DNA of 56,398 bases from Bacteroidales bacterium (GTDB taxonomy: Bacteria; Bacteroidota; Bacteroidia; Bacteroidales; Tenuifilaceae): contig JANYLA010000094.1 of NCBI GenBank assembly GCA_025361485.1, positions 1 through 56,398 of the forward strand, given 5' to 3'. Positions within the stretch are counted from its first letter, which is position 1, and every line of letters begins with the position of its first letter. Shown here in pieces: positions 7,423-15,848 of the stretch. The translations under genes and the position numbers were made by a program. The notes under the pieces are model-generated. The model searched no databases. It was not told the origin of the DNA and saw only the letters and a list, made by a program, of their open reading frames with translations.

Positions 7423-8874
7423 TTACTTTTTCAGTGTATTAATATACTGTATGGTTTGTGATTCAACCATTTTTACTCTCTTTTCAATATCCTTTAGTAC
7501 GGTTATTGAGCATATTGTAGGTTTGTCTTGAAACATGAATTGTTCCCATGTTTGGTTCTCATTATCAAGGAAAACATCAGAGGTGTTGATAAGATTCTCA
7601 ATATTATTGCTGAGTTCTTGATTTGAGGCAGTAGCTGTTCGCAAATCCTCTTTAAATCGGCTTAATTTTTGTTTAAGGAGGTTTGCCAATCCATTATTTC
7701 TCTCACCAATCATTATTGAATTATCTGTGGTAACCTTTCCCGCTATTGTATTAATATCTTTTAAGTGATTCTTAGCAGTTGATTCATCAACATTATCCGA
7801 TTTCATTACTAGTACAATCTCAATACTATCAAGTAGTTTAGATGCCATTTCTGCCCTATTTTGGATAGCAAAAACTTGATGTTCATATTTTACTTTTACG
7901 CTATCGGTTTTGCTTCTAAAATCCTCATAAAGTTTATTGTTTTTCTGATCAAGATAACTAGTAATTTTGACTGAGTTTATCTCTTCGTTAGAGAATACGT
8001 CTAATACTGATATTGATACATTCAAAGCCAGTAGAATACTTAGTAGTATGAAGAACATTGCAGTAATCAATAAATAGATGTATTGCCCAGTGATTTTTCC
8101 AATTTCTTTAAATTTTGAATAGGTAAACATTGGAAGGAAAATAGTTACAAGCAGAATCGAACCAACGATCATTAGCATCGCAGCACCCTTATAGTGGAAT
8201 ACCTTAAACATGGTTGATAACTCAAAAATAATTAAGCCTATGATTCCTACCATGACTATGCTTTTATCGCGCATTGAGGTCGATTCATTCAGCTTAACAT
8301 ATAAAAGAATTGGTAAGAAAATGAACAGTAATATCATCCATCCAGAGAAAAGGAAAAATGCAGCTCCAAATAAATGTAATACCTTGAATAATACTCCCAC
8401 CATAAAAAGTATACCTCCAATCAGAACTGATAGATGTAAGATTTTTGAACTTTTAATTTTTACCTCCTTATAGTTAGCGTAAATAGCCGATGGAAAAAAG
8501 ATTAGGCATAAAACTGCAAAACCTAACATCAGTAAAATATTACTAAACGGCCAATGAAAAAGTTTCATTACCGTTGCCATCCCAAGTATTGCAAGTGAGA
8601 TGTTTCCTGTGATTTTCATAGTCATTTTCATACGTCTATAGTTTATGTCAATTAAATAATGGGTATTTTCTTGAATTTTTTGTAATACCCTACTACCAGT
8701 TTGCTGCTTTATGATATCGTAAGCTTCATCGAAATTTTTACCAAAGTTCATTTCGTTCTCAACCTCGCAGCAGATGTGGTCTATCAGTTCATCAGCCAGA
8801 TGCGAGAAGGTAATTCTTGCTTCTTCAACATCCGAAATGATAAGCTCAATTTGTTTGTTATTTAGCGATTGCAT
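7423..8874 (-). CDS. HAAS-like domain plus three GldL-like Lys-x-x-His modules, membrane protein
   Basis: About 483 residues from ATG 8874 (a TTG at 8880 would add two). Residues 1-75 look like the HAAS-type helical domain found next to PadR regulators (ADELIDHI near 29-36, FDEAYDIIKQQTG near 50-62). Then three modules repeat with a strict 60-residue period (numbered from the TTG): Lys106/His109/Pro130, Lys166/His169/Pro190 and Lys226/His229/Pro250. A last helix with LLALNVSISVLDVF (about 283-296) precedes a 185-residue soluble, mostly helical domain. The start overlaps the end of padR, suggesting translational coupling. It is probably a PadR-controlled envelope sensor or ion-conducting protein; the function is unproven. 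Confidence 0.88.
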   Translation of the reverse strand: MQSLNNKQIELIISDVEEARITFSHLADELIDHICCEVENEMNFGKNFDEAYDIIKQQTGSRVLQKIQENTHYLIDINYRRMKMTMKITGNISLAILGMATVMKLFHWPFSNILLMLGFAVLCLIFFPSAIYANYKEVKIKSSKILHLSVLIGGILFMVGVLFKVLHLFGAAFFLFSGWMILLFIFLPILLYVKLNESTSMRDKSIVMVGIIGLIIFELSTMFKVFHYKGAAMLMIVGSILLVTIFLPMFTYSKFKEIGKITGQYIYLLITAMFFILLSILLALNVSISVLDVFSNEEINSVKITSYLDQKNNKLYEDFRSKTDSVKVKYEHQVFAIQNRAEMASKLLDSIEIVLVMKSDNVDESTAKNHLKDINTIAGKVTTDNSIMIGERNNGLANLLKQKLSRFKEDLRTATASNQELSNNIENLINTSDVFLDNENQTWEQFMFQDKPTICSITVLKDIEKRVKMVESQTIQYINTLKK

Positions 8875-9211
8875 ATTCAAGACCGAAATTAGGTTTAAGT
8901 AATACCCTTAAAGTATTAACAAAATCTTCTAGCTCCGCAACTCTCTCCTTGGCTGTATTTTTTCCGGTTTCGGTAAGAGAGTAGTAAATTCGATTACGAT
9001 TATTTATTACCTCCGATTCCGTTTTTACTACACCATCCACCTCCAATTTATGCAGGATTGGGTATAATGCTCCGAACGTAAGCTCTATCTTACCATCCGA
9101 TATCTCTTTTACCAGTTGAGTGATTTCGTAACCATACAACCGTTTACGTTCAGATAAAAGCCTCAGGATTATTGGATTGAGCGTCCCTTTGATTAAACTA
9201 TTTTGTACCAT
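8858..9211 (-). CDS. PadR-family transcriptional regulator
   Basis: 117 residues: an N-terminal winged helix with the family hallmarks GYEITQLVKE (27-36) and TFGALYPILHKLE (45-57), the wing NRIYYSLTETGK (73-84), and a C-terminal dimerisation helix. PadR proteins usually repress their own operon and a neighbouring membrane gene, and are released by ligands or stress. Here the next gene overlaps it by 17 nt and begins with a HAAS-like domain, the classical PadR-HAAS arrangement. A palindrome overlapping its promoter (9258-9278) is the likely operator. Confidence 0.95.
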   Translation of the reverse strand: MVQNSLIKGTLNPIILRLLSERKRLYGYEITQLVKEISDGKIELTFGALYPILHKLEVDGVVKTESEVINNRNRIYYSLTETGKNTAKERVAELEDFVNTLRVLLKPNFGLEYAIAK

Positions 9212-9252
9212 AATATTCTATTTTATGATTTTGTTTCAATATATACACAATG

Positions 9253-9278
9253 CAAATATATATAAGAAACTTATATAT
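9253..9278 (-). promoter_or_regulatory. padR promoter -7 box overlapping a 9-3-9 palindrome operator
   Basis: On the minus strand a perfect Bacteroidota -7 box (TATATTTG, 9253-9260) would start transcription near 9246, 35 nt before the padR ATG. The perfect inverted repeat ATATATAAG-aaa-CTTATATAT (9258-9278) covers the edge of this box and the spacer, an ideal place for autorepression. Confidence 0.65.
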
Positions 9279-9362
9279 GTCAAGAAAAATTGAAATTATT
9301 TTAAAAATAAATCAGACGGAGATGCAAAGTCGTATGAATTATAGAACGATTAGATAGAAGCA

Positions 9363-9398
9363 ATTTGCATATTTTGTATTTATACAAAATATGCAAAT
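9363..9398. repeat. 16-bp perfect inverted repeat, 4-nt loop
   Basis: 9363-9378 pairs perfectly with 9383-9398 around TTTA. It is AT-rich, with no following T-tract, and lies in the middle of the divergent region. It could be a protein-binding palindrome or an RNA hairpin. Confidence 0.9.
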
Positions 9399-9580
9399 CT
9401 CTGTGTCCTCTGTTCTTCTCAATGCTTATCGATAACATAAAGACCAAATAATATCTAAATAAATTGAACATACTGTTTGTGCTGCAACTTAAAATCTCTG
9501 TGTTAAAAATTTTGTCGAACTCATGTTAAATAAACGATTTGTTTGTTTATTTGTCGAATACAAACTAACAGGAACTCCTT

Positions 9581-10390
9581 ATGTATATTGATGAAGATAA
9601 GCCTATTCCATTATATCAATTTGATAAACTTAAATCATTTGATAATCAGATCAAGCACTTTATTACAACCAGGAATCAAAAACACTCACAATCCATTTGT
9701 AATTATTTTACAATAGGTTTAAATGGTGCAATTGGAAATGATATAGTTCTTGATAATAGAAAACAGATTGCAGAACAGTTTGGAATTTCTCCCGATTCAT
9801 TTGTATTTGCATCACAAGTACATGGCAATGGAGTTTTCATTGTTCGGGATGAGGATAGGGGTAAAGGTGCTTTTGATCGCTCATCGTACCTGTGTGATGT
9901 TGATGCAATGGTAACGAATCGAAAAGGGATTTGTATTGTTACCCAAGCAGCCGATTGTGTTCCAATTCTATTTTATGATCCTATTACAAATGCTATTGGT
10001 GCTGCTCATGCAGGTTGGAAAGGAACAGTTGCTAAAATACCTGCTAAGGTTATTAGGTCTATGGTTACTGAATTTGGCTCAAACCCAAAGGATTTACTTG
10101 TTGGCATTGGCCCATCTATTGGTTCATGCTGTTATGAAGTTGGTGATGAGGTTGTGGCAATGGTTGCAGAAGCATTTGGCTCAGGAGATGGACTCATTCT
10201 TAACAATAAGAAATTTAATAAACCTGTCTTTGACCTTTGGGAGGCAAATCGAAGAACTCTTGTTGACGTTGGAGTTAAATCTGAAAATATTGAGATTGCA
10301 GGTATCTGTACTAAGTGTAATAATCATTTATTCTTTTCAGCAAGAGCAGGTGATAAGGGAAGATTTGGAGCTGCGATAATGATTAAGTGA
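9581..10390 (+). CDS. pgeF: peptidoglycan editing factor PgeF (YfiH / laccase-domain protein)
   Basis: 269 residues, the usual family length. The zinc/copper site residues are His81 (ASQVHGNGV), Cys126 (AADCVPILFYD) and His143 (GAAHAGWKGT), followed by the family motif GIGPSIGSCCYEVGDEV. PgeF removes wrongly built L-Ser-containing peptidoglycan precursors; the family was formerly called polyphenol oxidase and also shows purine nucleoside phosphorylase activity. It is cytoplasmic. The next gene, a peptide transporter, has its own promoter. The stop codon is embedded in an AAGTGA word that starts an odd degenerate repeat. Confidence 0.95.
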   Translation: MYIDEDKPIPLYQFDKLKSFDNQIKHFITTRNQKHSQSICNYFTIGLNGAIGNDIVLDNRKQIAEQFGISPDSFVFASQVHGNGVFIVRDEDRGKGAFDRSSYLCDVDAMVTNRKGICIVTQAADCVPILFYDPITNAIGAAHAGWKGTVAKIPAKVIRSMVTEFGSNPKDLLVGIGPSIGSCCYEVGDEVVAMVAEAFGSGDGLILNNKKFNKPVFDLWEANRRTLVDVGVKSENIEIAGICTKCNNHLFFSARAGDKGRFGAAIMIK

Positions 10391-10460
10391 AAAGAGTAAG
10401 GTGAAAAATTAGTGACAAGCGAAAGCACTAAACACTAAAAACGAAATACTATAAACTAAA
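10388..10460 (+). repeat. degenerate AAGTGACAAGCGA / ACTAAACACTAAAAACGAA intergenic words
   Basis: After the pgeF stop come GTGAAAAATTAGTGACAAGC-like words, then CACTAAACACTAAAAACG words near 10425. Near relatives lie at 15737-15840, 17925-18030 (minus orientation) and 18695-18735. See the separate finding. Confidence 0.6.
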
Positions 10461-10465
10461 ATTTC

Positions 10466-10473
10466 TACATTTG
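10466..10473 (+). promoter_or_regulatory. -7 promoter box TACATTTG for the OPT transporter
   Basis: A perfect match to the Bacteroidota TAnnTTTG consensus 43 nt before the ATG at 10517; predicted transcription start about 10480. Confidence 0.55.
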
Positions 10474-10516
10474 AACCCAATCAAACTCTAAAACATAAAT
10501 CTAACCATACAAAACT

Positions 10517-12505
10517 ATGTCGCACGAACCCGTTGAAAAAATAAAAGGGCTACCCGATAATGCCTATACTGAATTAAAAGAGGGTGAAGAGTATCAACCT
10601 ATCATGTCGCCAACCAAAAAAGTTCCAGAGGTAAATGTTTGGTCAGTAACGCTTGGACTTTTGATGGCAGTCCTGTTTTCTGCAGCAGCAGCTTATTTGG
10701 GCTTGAAAGTCGGTCAAGTATTTGAGGCTGCAATTCCTGTTGCAATTATTGCCGTTGGCCTATCGACAGTTTTTAAACGTAAAGGAGCACTTGGTGAGAA
10801 TGTAATTATTCAAAGTATCGGTGCTAGCTCTGGCGTTATTGTTGCAGGAGCAATTTTTACTCTTCCAGCTTTATACATTCTTAAGCTCGATGCAGAATTC
10901 TACAAAGTATTCCTTGCATCATTATTAGGAGGTGTTTTGGGCATTCTGTTTCTAATTCCATTCAGAAAATATTTTGTATCCGATATGCATGGGAAACTGC
11001 CTTTTCCCGAAGCAACTGCCACAACGGAGGTTTTAGTCTCTGGCGAAAAGGGTGGTAGCCAAGCAAAACTGCTTGTTGTTAGCATGTTGATTGGTGGTAT
11101 CTACGATTTTGTTATAGCAACGTTTGGATGGTGGAGCGAAGTGGTTACCACAAGGGTTGTATCCGTTGGTGCTTTACTTGCAGATAAAGCTAAGATTGTT
11201 TTTAAGCTTAATGTTGGTGCTGCTGTAATGGGAATTGGTTATTTAATCGGATTGCAATACACTGCAATTATTGCAGCAGGTTCGTTTGTTGCATGGTTGG
11301 TTTTGATTCCAATTATCAATTATTTGGCTCCAGGAATGACTATCCCTGTTGGTTTCAATACTACAAGCATTCTTTCAGCAATGTCAGCCGAGGAAATATT
11401 TGCAAACTATGTTCGTCCAATCGGTATTGGAGGTATTGCAATGGCAGGTATTATTGGCATTATACGTTCTTCGGGCATTATCAAAAAAGCATTTGGTTTA
11501 GCTGTTACTGAAATCTTTAGTAAAAATAAGAATATAACCAAAGAAGAACTTCGTACTCGTAGAGATTTACCAATGTCAATCATTGCTGGAGGTATTCTTC
11601 TTTCAATGGTTGTAATATTTATCTTTTTCCAGTTCGGAGTGCTTCATAACTTGACTCAAGCATTTGTTGGTCTTGCTATTGTTATGATTATTTCATTTCT
11701 GTTTACAACCGTTGCTGCCAATGCAATTGCAATTGTTGGAACTAATCCTGTATCGGGAATGACTCTAATGACATTGATTATTGCATCTATCATTCTAACA
11801 TCTGTTGGTCTTTCAGGTACATCAGGGATGATTGCCGCATTGATAATTGGTGGTGTGGTTTGTACTGCACTATCAATGGCTGGAGGATTTATTACGGACT
11901 TAAAAATTGGTTATTGGTTAGGAACATCACCTTACAAGCAACAGACTTGGAAGTTTGTTGGAACATTTGTTTCTGCTGCGACGGTTGGTGGAGTAATCAT
12001 TCTTTTGAATAAAACCTATGGTTTTACAGGTTCAAATGCTCTTGTTGCACCTCAAGCAAATGCAATGGCTGCTGTTATCGAACCGATGATGTCGGGCAAA
12101 CCGGCTCCTTGGTTACTCTATACTGCGGGGGCTTTTCTTTCGCTAACATTAACTATGATTGGAATTCCTGCTTTAGCATTTGCATTGGGTATGTTTTTAC
12201 CCATTCAGCTAACTGCGCCATTGTTGGTGGGCGGTATAATTGCACACATCGTTTCATCAAGAAGTAAAGATGCTAAAATAAATAAAGCACGTAGAGAACG
12301 CGGAACGCTGGTTGCTTCAGGGTTTATTGCTGGAGGAGCATTAATGGGGGTTGTAAGTGCTCTGCTGAAGTTTGTTGGAGTCAACTACATCAATCAGGAG
12401 TGGTTTGAGTCTAATGCCGCAGGTATTATTGGATTTGGAATGTTCCTAGTTATTTGCGGATATGTTATTTGGGAATCGATGAGAGCAAAGGTTGAGGAGG
12501 ATTAG
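10517..12505 (+). CDS. OPT-family oligopeptide transporter
   Basis: A 662-residue inner-membrane protein with about 15 hydrophobic segments. After a hydrophilic N-terminus, the GENVIIQSIGASSG motif (near 94-107) and the FPEATATTEVL motif (near 163-173) are typical of the bacterial OPT (TIGR00733-like) family. These carriers import small peptides with protons, and some move metal chelates. The product of the following gene, tripeptidase PepT, would hydrolyse imported tripeptides, which supports a peptide role. The gap to pepT is 75 nt and filled with CAAAAGACAAAAGACAAAAA-type low-complexity sequence. Confidence 0.93.
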   Translation: MSHEPVEKIKGLPDNAYTELKEGEEYQPIMSPTKKVPEVNVWSVTLGLLMAVLFSAAAAYLGLKVGQVFEAAIPVAIIAVGLSTVFKRKGALGENVIIQSIGASSGVIVAGAIFTLPALYILKLDAEFYKVFLASLLGGVLGILFLIPFRKYFVSDMHGKLPFPEATATTEVLVSGEKGGSQAKLLVVSMLIGGIYDFVIATFGWWSEVVTTRVVSVGALLADKAKIVFKLNVGAAVMGIGYLIGLQYTAIIAAGSFVAWLVLIPIINYLAPGMTIPVGFNTTSILSAMSAEEIFANYVRPIGIGGIAMAGIIGIIRSSGIIKKAFGLAVTEIFSKNKNITKEELRTRRDLPMSIIAGGILLSMVVIFIFFQFGVLHNLTQAFVGLAIVMIISFLFTTVAANAIAIVGTNPVSGMTLMTLIIASIILTSVGLSGTSGMIAALIIGGVVCTALSMAGGFITDLKIGYWLGTSPYKQQTWKFVGTFVSAATVGGVIILLNKTYGFTGSNALVAPQANAMAAVIEPMMSGKPAPWLLYTAGAFLSLTLTMIGIPALAFALGMFLPIQLTAPLLVGGIIAHIVSSRSKDAKINKARRERGTLVASGFIAGGALMGVVSALLKFVGVNYINQEWFESNAAGIIGFGMFLVICGYVIWESMRAKVEED

Positions 12506-12580
12506 AAAAAAATCAAAAGACAAAAGACAAAAATCAAATTTCAAAATAGTACCAATTAGTATTACCAATGAAATTGAACC

Positions 12581-13816
12581 ATGATAAATAGACAAAACTT
12601 AACAGATAGATTCATCAGGTACGTTAAAATCGATACTACAAGCGATGATAACTCAACAACATTTCCAAGTACAAAAAAGCAATTCGATTTAGCAAATGTA
12701 CTTGTAGGAGAATTGGAGACGCTTGGCTTGCAGGATGTTTCGCTCGATGAATGGGGTTATGTAATGGCAACGTTGCCTGCAAATACTGATAAGGCAATTC
12801 CTACTATTGGATTCTTAGCGCATATGGATACTGCACCTGATATGAGTGGGACTGATGTAAATCCTCGTTTTGTTGAAAACTACGATGGGAAGGATATTAT
12901 TCTTCATAAGGAGAACAATGTTATCCTTGGGGTAAAGGATTTCCCTGAACTGAAGGATTATATCGGACAAACCCTTATCGTAACCGATGGAACAACCCTG
13001 CTAGGCGCAGATGATAAAGCGGGTATAGCGGAGATCATGACATCATTGGAGTACATGGTTAACCACCCTGAGTTCAAGCATGGAACCATTCGTATCAGTT
13101 TTACCGTTGATGAGGAGATTGGTCATGGGGTTGACCACTTTGATGTTAAGAAATTCAACGCCGATTTTGGCTATACCCTTGATGGTGGTATGATTGGTGA
13201 ACTGGAGTACGAGAATTTCAATGCTGCTGGAGCCAAGGTTTTCATTCAGGGTCGTAATGTGCATCCTGGATATGCAAAGAATAAGATGAAGAATGCGCTG
13301 CATATTGCAATGGAGTTTAACTCGTTGCTTCCGATAACAGAACGCCCCGAATATACACAGGATTATGAAGGTTTTTACCATCTAATCAAGATGGAGGGTG
13401 CTGTCGAGAATGCAATGCTTCAGTATATCGTCCGCGATCATTCACGGGAGAAATTTCAGAATAGAAAAGATTATATTGAGAAGGTGACCGCTTTTATCAA
13501 CTCTAAGTACGGTGAAGGAACTATTAAACTAGAGTTAACTGATCAGTACTTCAATATGCGCGAAATGGTTGAACCCGTTTATCATATCGTTGATACTGCC
13601 GTTAAGGCAATGGAGCAGGTTGGCGTTAAGCCTTTGGTTCGACCTATTCGTGGGGGAACTGATGGTGCTCGCTTATCGTATATGGGATTACCCTGTCCAA
13701 ATCTCTTTGCTGGGGGACTCAATTTTCATGGAAAATATGAGTTTGTTCCAGTTGAGAGTATGGTAAAAGCATCGGAGGTGATGCTTAAGATTATAGAAAT
13801 TTATACAAATAAATAG
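12581..13816 (+). CDS. pepT: peptidase T (tripeptide aminopeptidase)
   Basis: 411 residues, full family length. Di-zinc site residues are visible: His81 and Asp83 ([10 protein letters not shown]), Asp143 ([12 protein letters not shown]), Glu177-Glu178 ([10 protein letters not shown]) and the C-terminal FHGKYE His. The M20 lid domain is inserted between about 215 and 320. The enzyme removes the N-terminal residue of tripeptides in the cytoplasm. It probably acts with the OPT transporter just upstream. Transcription ends at the strong hairpin at 13828. Confidence 0.97.
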   Translation: MINRQNLTDRFIRYVKIDTTSDDNSTTFPSTKKQFDLANVLVGELETLGLQDVSLDEWGYVMATLPANTDKAIPTIGFLAHMDTAPDMSGTDVNPRFVENYDGKDIILHKENNVILGVKDFPELKDYIGQTLIVTDGTTLLGADDKAGIAEIMTSLEYMVNHPEFKHGTIRISFTVDEEIGHGVDHFDVKKFNADFGYTLDGGMIGELEYENFNAAGAKVFIQGRNVHPGYAKNKMKNALHIAMEFNSLLPITERPEYTQDYEGFYHLIKMEGAVENAMLQYIVRDHSREKFQNRKDYIEKVTAFINSKYGEGTIKLELTDQYFNMREMVEPVYHIVDTAVKAMEQVGVKPLVRPIRGGTDGARLSYMGLPCPNLFAGGLNFHGKYEFVPVESMVKASEVMLKIIEIYTNK

Positions 13817-13827
13817 TTATAAGTAAA

Positions 13828-13857
13828 AAAAACGGCTACTGAAAAGTAGCCGTTTTT
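13828..13857. terminator. bidirectional terminator
   Basis: A 13-bp stem AAAAACGGCTACT with its complement around a GAAA tetraloop, with an A-run before it and a T-run after it. It serves pepT (+) and the rubrerythrin gene (-). Confidence 0.93.
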
Positions 13858-13864
13858 GCTTCAT

Positions 13865-14491
13865 TCAAAATGGAAGAAATAGATCTTTTGATGTCATGCA
13901 GAAAGGACAATTCTCATCGATATTACCTTCAGAAAATGTATTACCACATTTAGGACAAACAGCCCACACAAAAGGAAGTCCCTTTTCACCATTTGTAGCA
14001 TTTAAAACATCAATTGCTTTTTGATAAAAATCTTTATGCTTTTTCTCTGTATCATTTGCCCAGTTAAAAGATTTAACGGCTCCTTCAACTTTTTCTTCTT
14101 TTGCTGTCGCTATAAAACCAGGATACATTGCTGAGAATTCATAGGATTCTCCTGCAATGGCTGCCTGAATGTTTTCTTTTGTGGTTAGGACATCAAATTT
14201 TTCGAGTTGAATTGTAAATTCAATACCGAGTTTATTCAATACTGCTAAATGATTTGTAGCATGAATATTTTCTGCTTTCGAGGTAGCATCAAACATCTTG
14301 GCAATGGTATCGAGCCCTTCCTCCCGAGCCTTAACTGCAAAAGCAGCATATTTTACACTAGCTGTTGATTCGCCTGTGATGGCGGCTTTAAGATTTTCAA
14401 TAGTTTTTACTGGTTTTGGACTTGAACAACTTCCAAGCAGTAGAAGAGCAACGCAAAGCGATGCTAATGAAATAAAAATTAATTTTCTCAT
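13865..14491 (-). CDS. exported rubrerythrin-like lipoprotein
   Basis: 208 residues. A lipoprotein signal with lipobox LLGSC (Cys22) precedes a ferritin-like four-helix bundle whose likely diiron ligands are Glu41, Glu74/His77, Glu115, Glu118 and Glu149/His152. A C-terminal rubredoxin-like knuckle follows with Cys179/Cys182 and Cys195/Cys198. Rubrerythrins reduce hydrogen peroxide in anaerobes and are normally cytoplasmic, so export as a lipoprotein is notable. The metal sites look intact. The gene follows a DUF2231 membrane protein gene by 30 nt, probably one operon, and that protein might supply electrons. Confidence 0.93.
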   Translation of the reverse strand: MRKLIFISLASLCVALLLLGSCSSPKPVKTIENLKAAITGESTASVKYAAFAVKAREEGLDTIAKMFDATSKAENIHATNHLAVLNKLGIEFTIQLEKFDVLTTKENIQAAIAGESYEFSAMYPGFIATAKEEKVEGAVKSFNWANDTEKKHKDFYQKAIDVLNATNGEKGLPFVWAVCPKCGNTFSEGNIDENCPFCMTSKDLFLPF

Positions 14492-14521
14492 AGTGTTACA
14501 ATTTGATTAAGATTTAGTGAT

Positions 14522-14950
14522 TTATATTCCAATAAGAAATTTATAAACCATAGTACCACCAAAGAAGCCGGTAACACTTACCGATATGGCGCCAATACCG
14601 TAAAGTGCAAATACAACCCATTTTAGTTTGCTTACTTCTTTATTTGTATATTTCAGAAAAAACCTAACTAATACAGCAACAATCATGGTATACATGGTGA
14701 TTATTGCAAAGAGTTCATGCGTTTTTTGAACATTTCCAGCTTCTCCCACTAATTCTTTGGTGAAAAATTCACCAGTAAGAACAGCAGCTATTGCACCAAG
14801 AGTACCTAGAACCATCAGGTAGAGTCCCGCTTTGGATAAGCATTGTTCTTTCTTGAAAATAAGTGACATGAAATCTGCAAGGAATCCAACTACAATAAGT
14901 CCTATTGGAAAGTGAACAAACATTGGGTGTAAGTGACTTGTATTAAACAT
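14522..14950 (-). CDS. DUF2231-like four-helix membrane protein
   Basis: 142 residues with four hydrophobic segments (about 14-32, 40-60, 78-96 and 108-138). The N-terminal motif HLHPMFVHFPIGL (His6, His8, His13) and a later KTHELF (His78) fit DUF2231. Paired membrane histidines suggest possible heme b binding and electron transfer; this is inference. It is translated just upstream of the exported rubrerythrin. A minus-strand TAACTTTA box near 14975-14982 is a plausible promoter. Confidence 0.85.
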   Translation of the reverse strand: MFNTSHLHPMFVHFPIGLIVVGFLADFMSLIFKKEQCLSKAGLYLMVLGTLGAIAAVLTGEFFTKELVGEAGNVQKTHELFAIITMYTMIVAVLVRFFLKYTNKEVSKLKWVVFALYGIGAISVSVTGFFGGTMVYKFLIGI

Positions 14951-15062
14951 GGTATTGATATTTATGATTTTAAGTAAAGTTAAGAAAATGTATCAAATCC
15001 ACTTCATTTTCAAAAAGGTTTTATAATAACTATATATAAAGATTTATCTAGCTTAATTGTAC

Positions 15063-15070
15063 TACCTTTA
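15063..15070 (+). promoter_or_regulatory. probable -7 box TACCTTTA for the TatD gene
   Basis: One mismatch to TAnnTTTG, 21 nt before the ATG at 15092; start site about 15077. Divergent from the DUF2231 gene. Confidence 0.4.
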
Positions 15071-15091
15071 CACTCCACTAAATAGCAGAAA

Positions 15092-15739
15092 ATGATTGAT
15101 TTTCACACACATCAAACACCTGCTGATACCGTCACGTCAGTTCGTAGCTTATTGATTTCAGAGGTCGAAAAGATAACACAACATGATCTTTTTACAGTTG
15201 GAATTCATCCTTGGCATTCAGAAAATATAGATTTAGATATTCAACTACCATTACTTCGGGATTTAATAAAAAAAGACAATGTAATTGCTATAGGTGAGAT
15301 CGGGCTCGATAAGCATCAAGGTGCTCCGATAGAAAAGCAGATTGAACTGTTTGAGAAACAGGTTCAGATTGCTGAAGAATCACAAAAACCTGTGATAATC
15401 CATTCTGTAAGGGCTTGGCTAGAGTTAGCAGAATCGAGAAAAAGACTTAAACCTAATACACCTTGGGCTATACATGGTTTTCGAGGACATGTTGATCTTG
15501 TAAAGCAATTACTCAATTATGGTATGTATATTTCGTTTGGCCCTGAAGCATTGAATGCATCTGATGGCTTGCAGGAGGCAATCCGAGCAGTTCCGTTGGA
15601 TAGAATATTTATTGAGACTGACGATGCTGATGTTTCATTGAAATATTTGTATACAACAATATCTAAAATAAAAAGCGTGACCTTTCGCGATCTAGATGAA
15701 CAGATAAATTATAATTTTGCAGAGTTTTTTAAAAAGTGA
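15092..15739 (+). CDS. TatD-family metal-dependent hydrolase
   Basis: 215 residues, the short version found in Bacteroidota (classical TatD is about 260). Metal-binding landmarks of the amidohydrolase barrel are present: FHTHQ at the N-terminus (His5, His7), GIHPWH (about 37-42), a GEIGLD motif with the bridging Glu near 69-74, IIHSVRAW (His near 110), and a C-terminal ETDDAD. TatD enzymes are 3'-5' exonucleases or DNases, some acting on D-aminoacyl-tRNA-type substrates. The next gene, tcdA, follows after 109 nt of degenerate repeats. Confidence 0.9.
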   Translation: MIDFHTHQTPADTVTSVRSLLISEVEKITQHDLFTVGIHPWHSENIDLDIQLPLLRDLIKKDNVIAIGEIGLDKHQGAPIEKQIELFEKQVQIAEESQKPVIIHSVRAWLELAESRKRLKPNTPWAIHGFRGHVDLVKQLLNYGMYISFGPEALNASDGLQEAIRAVPLDRIFIETDDADVSLKYLYTTISKIKSVTFRDLDEQINYNFAEFFKK

Positions 15740-15840
15740 TAAGGGATAAGTGGAAAGCGACAAGTGAGTAGTTGAAATGTTTTATCTTTTCAGAAACCTA
15801 GATACCAATACCTTATACTAAACACCAAACACTTTTTCTA
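15737..15840 (+). repeat. degenerate AAGTGATAAGGGATAAGTGG / ACTAAACACCAAACAC words
   Basis: The words begin with the tatD stop codon (TGA at 15737) and run on as GATAAG, GTGGAAAGCGACAAGTGAG, and later ACTAAACACCAAACAC. They share words with 10388-10460 and with 17925-18030 read on the minus strand. Confidence 0.55.
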
Positions 15841-15848
15841 AAATATTA

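Larger units (their letters stand above)
9212..9580. other. 369-nt intergenic region between divergent padR and pgeF
   Basis: It holds the padR promoter/operator near 9253-9278 and a long perfect hairpin at 9363-9398. Two partial copies of a CAAATCTCTGTGT-like word occur near 9394 and 9490. I see no open reading frame or tRNA. The pgeF promoter could not be placed with confidence. Confidence 0.7.

Noticed and set aside
9936-10379. 147-codon reading frame overlapping pgeF in another frame
   Set aside because: Leu/Ile-rich shadow of the pgeF codons; pgeF has all catalytic motifs.
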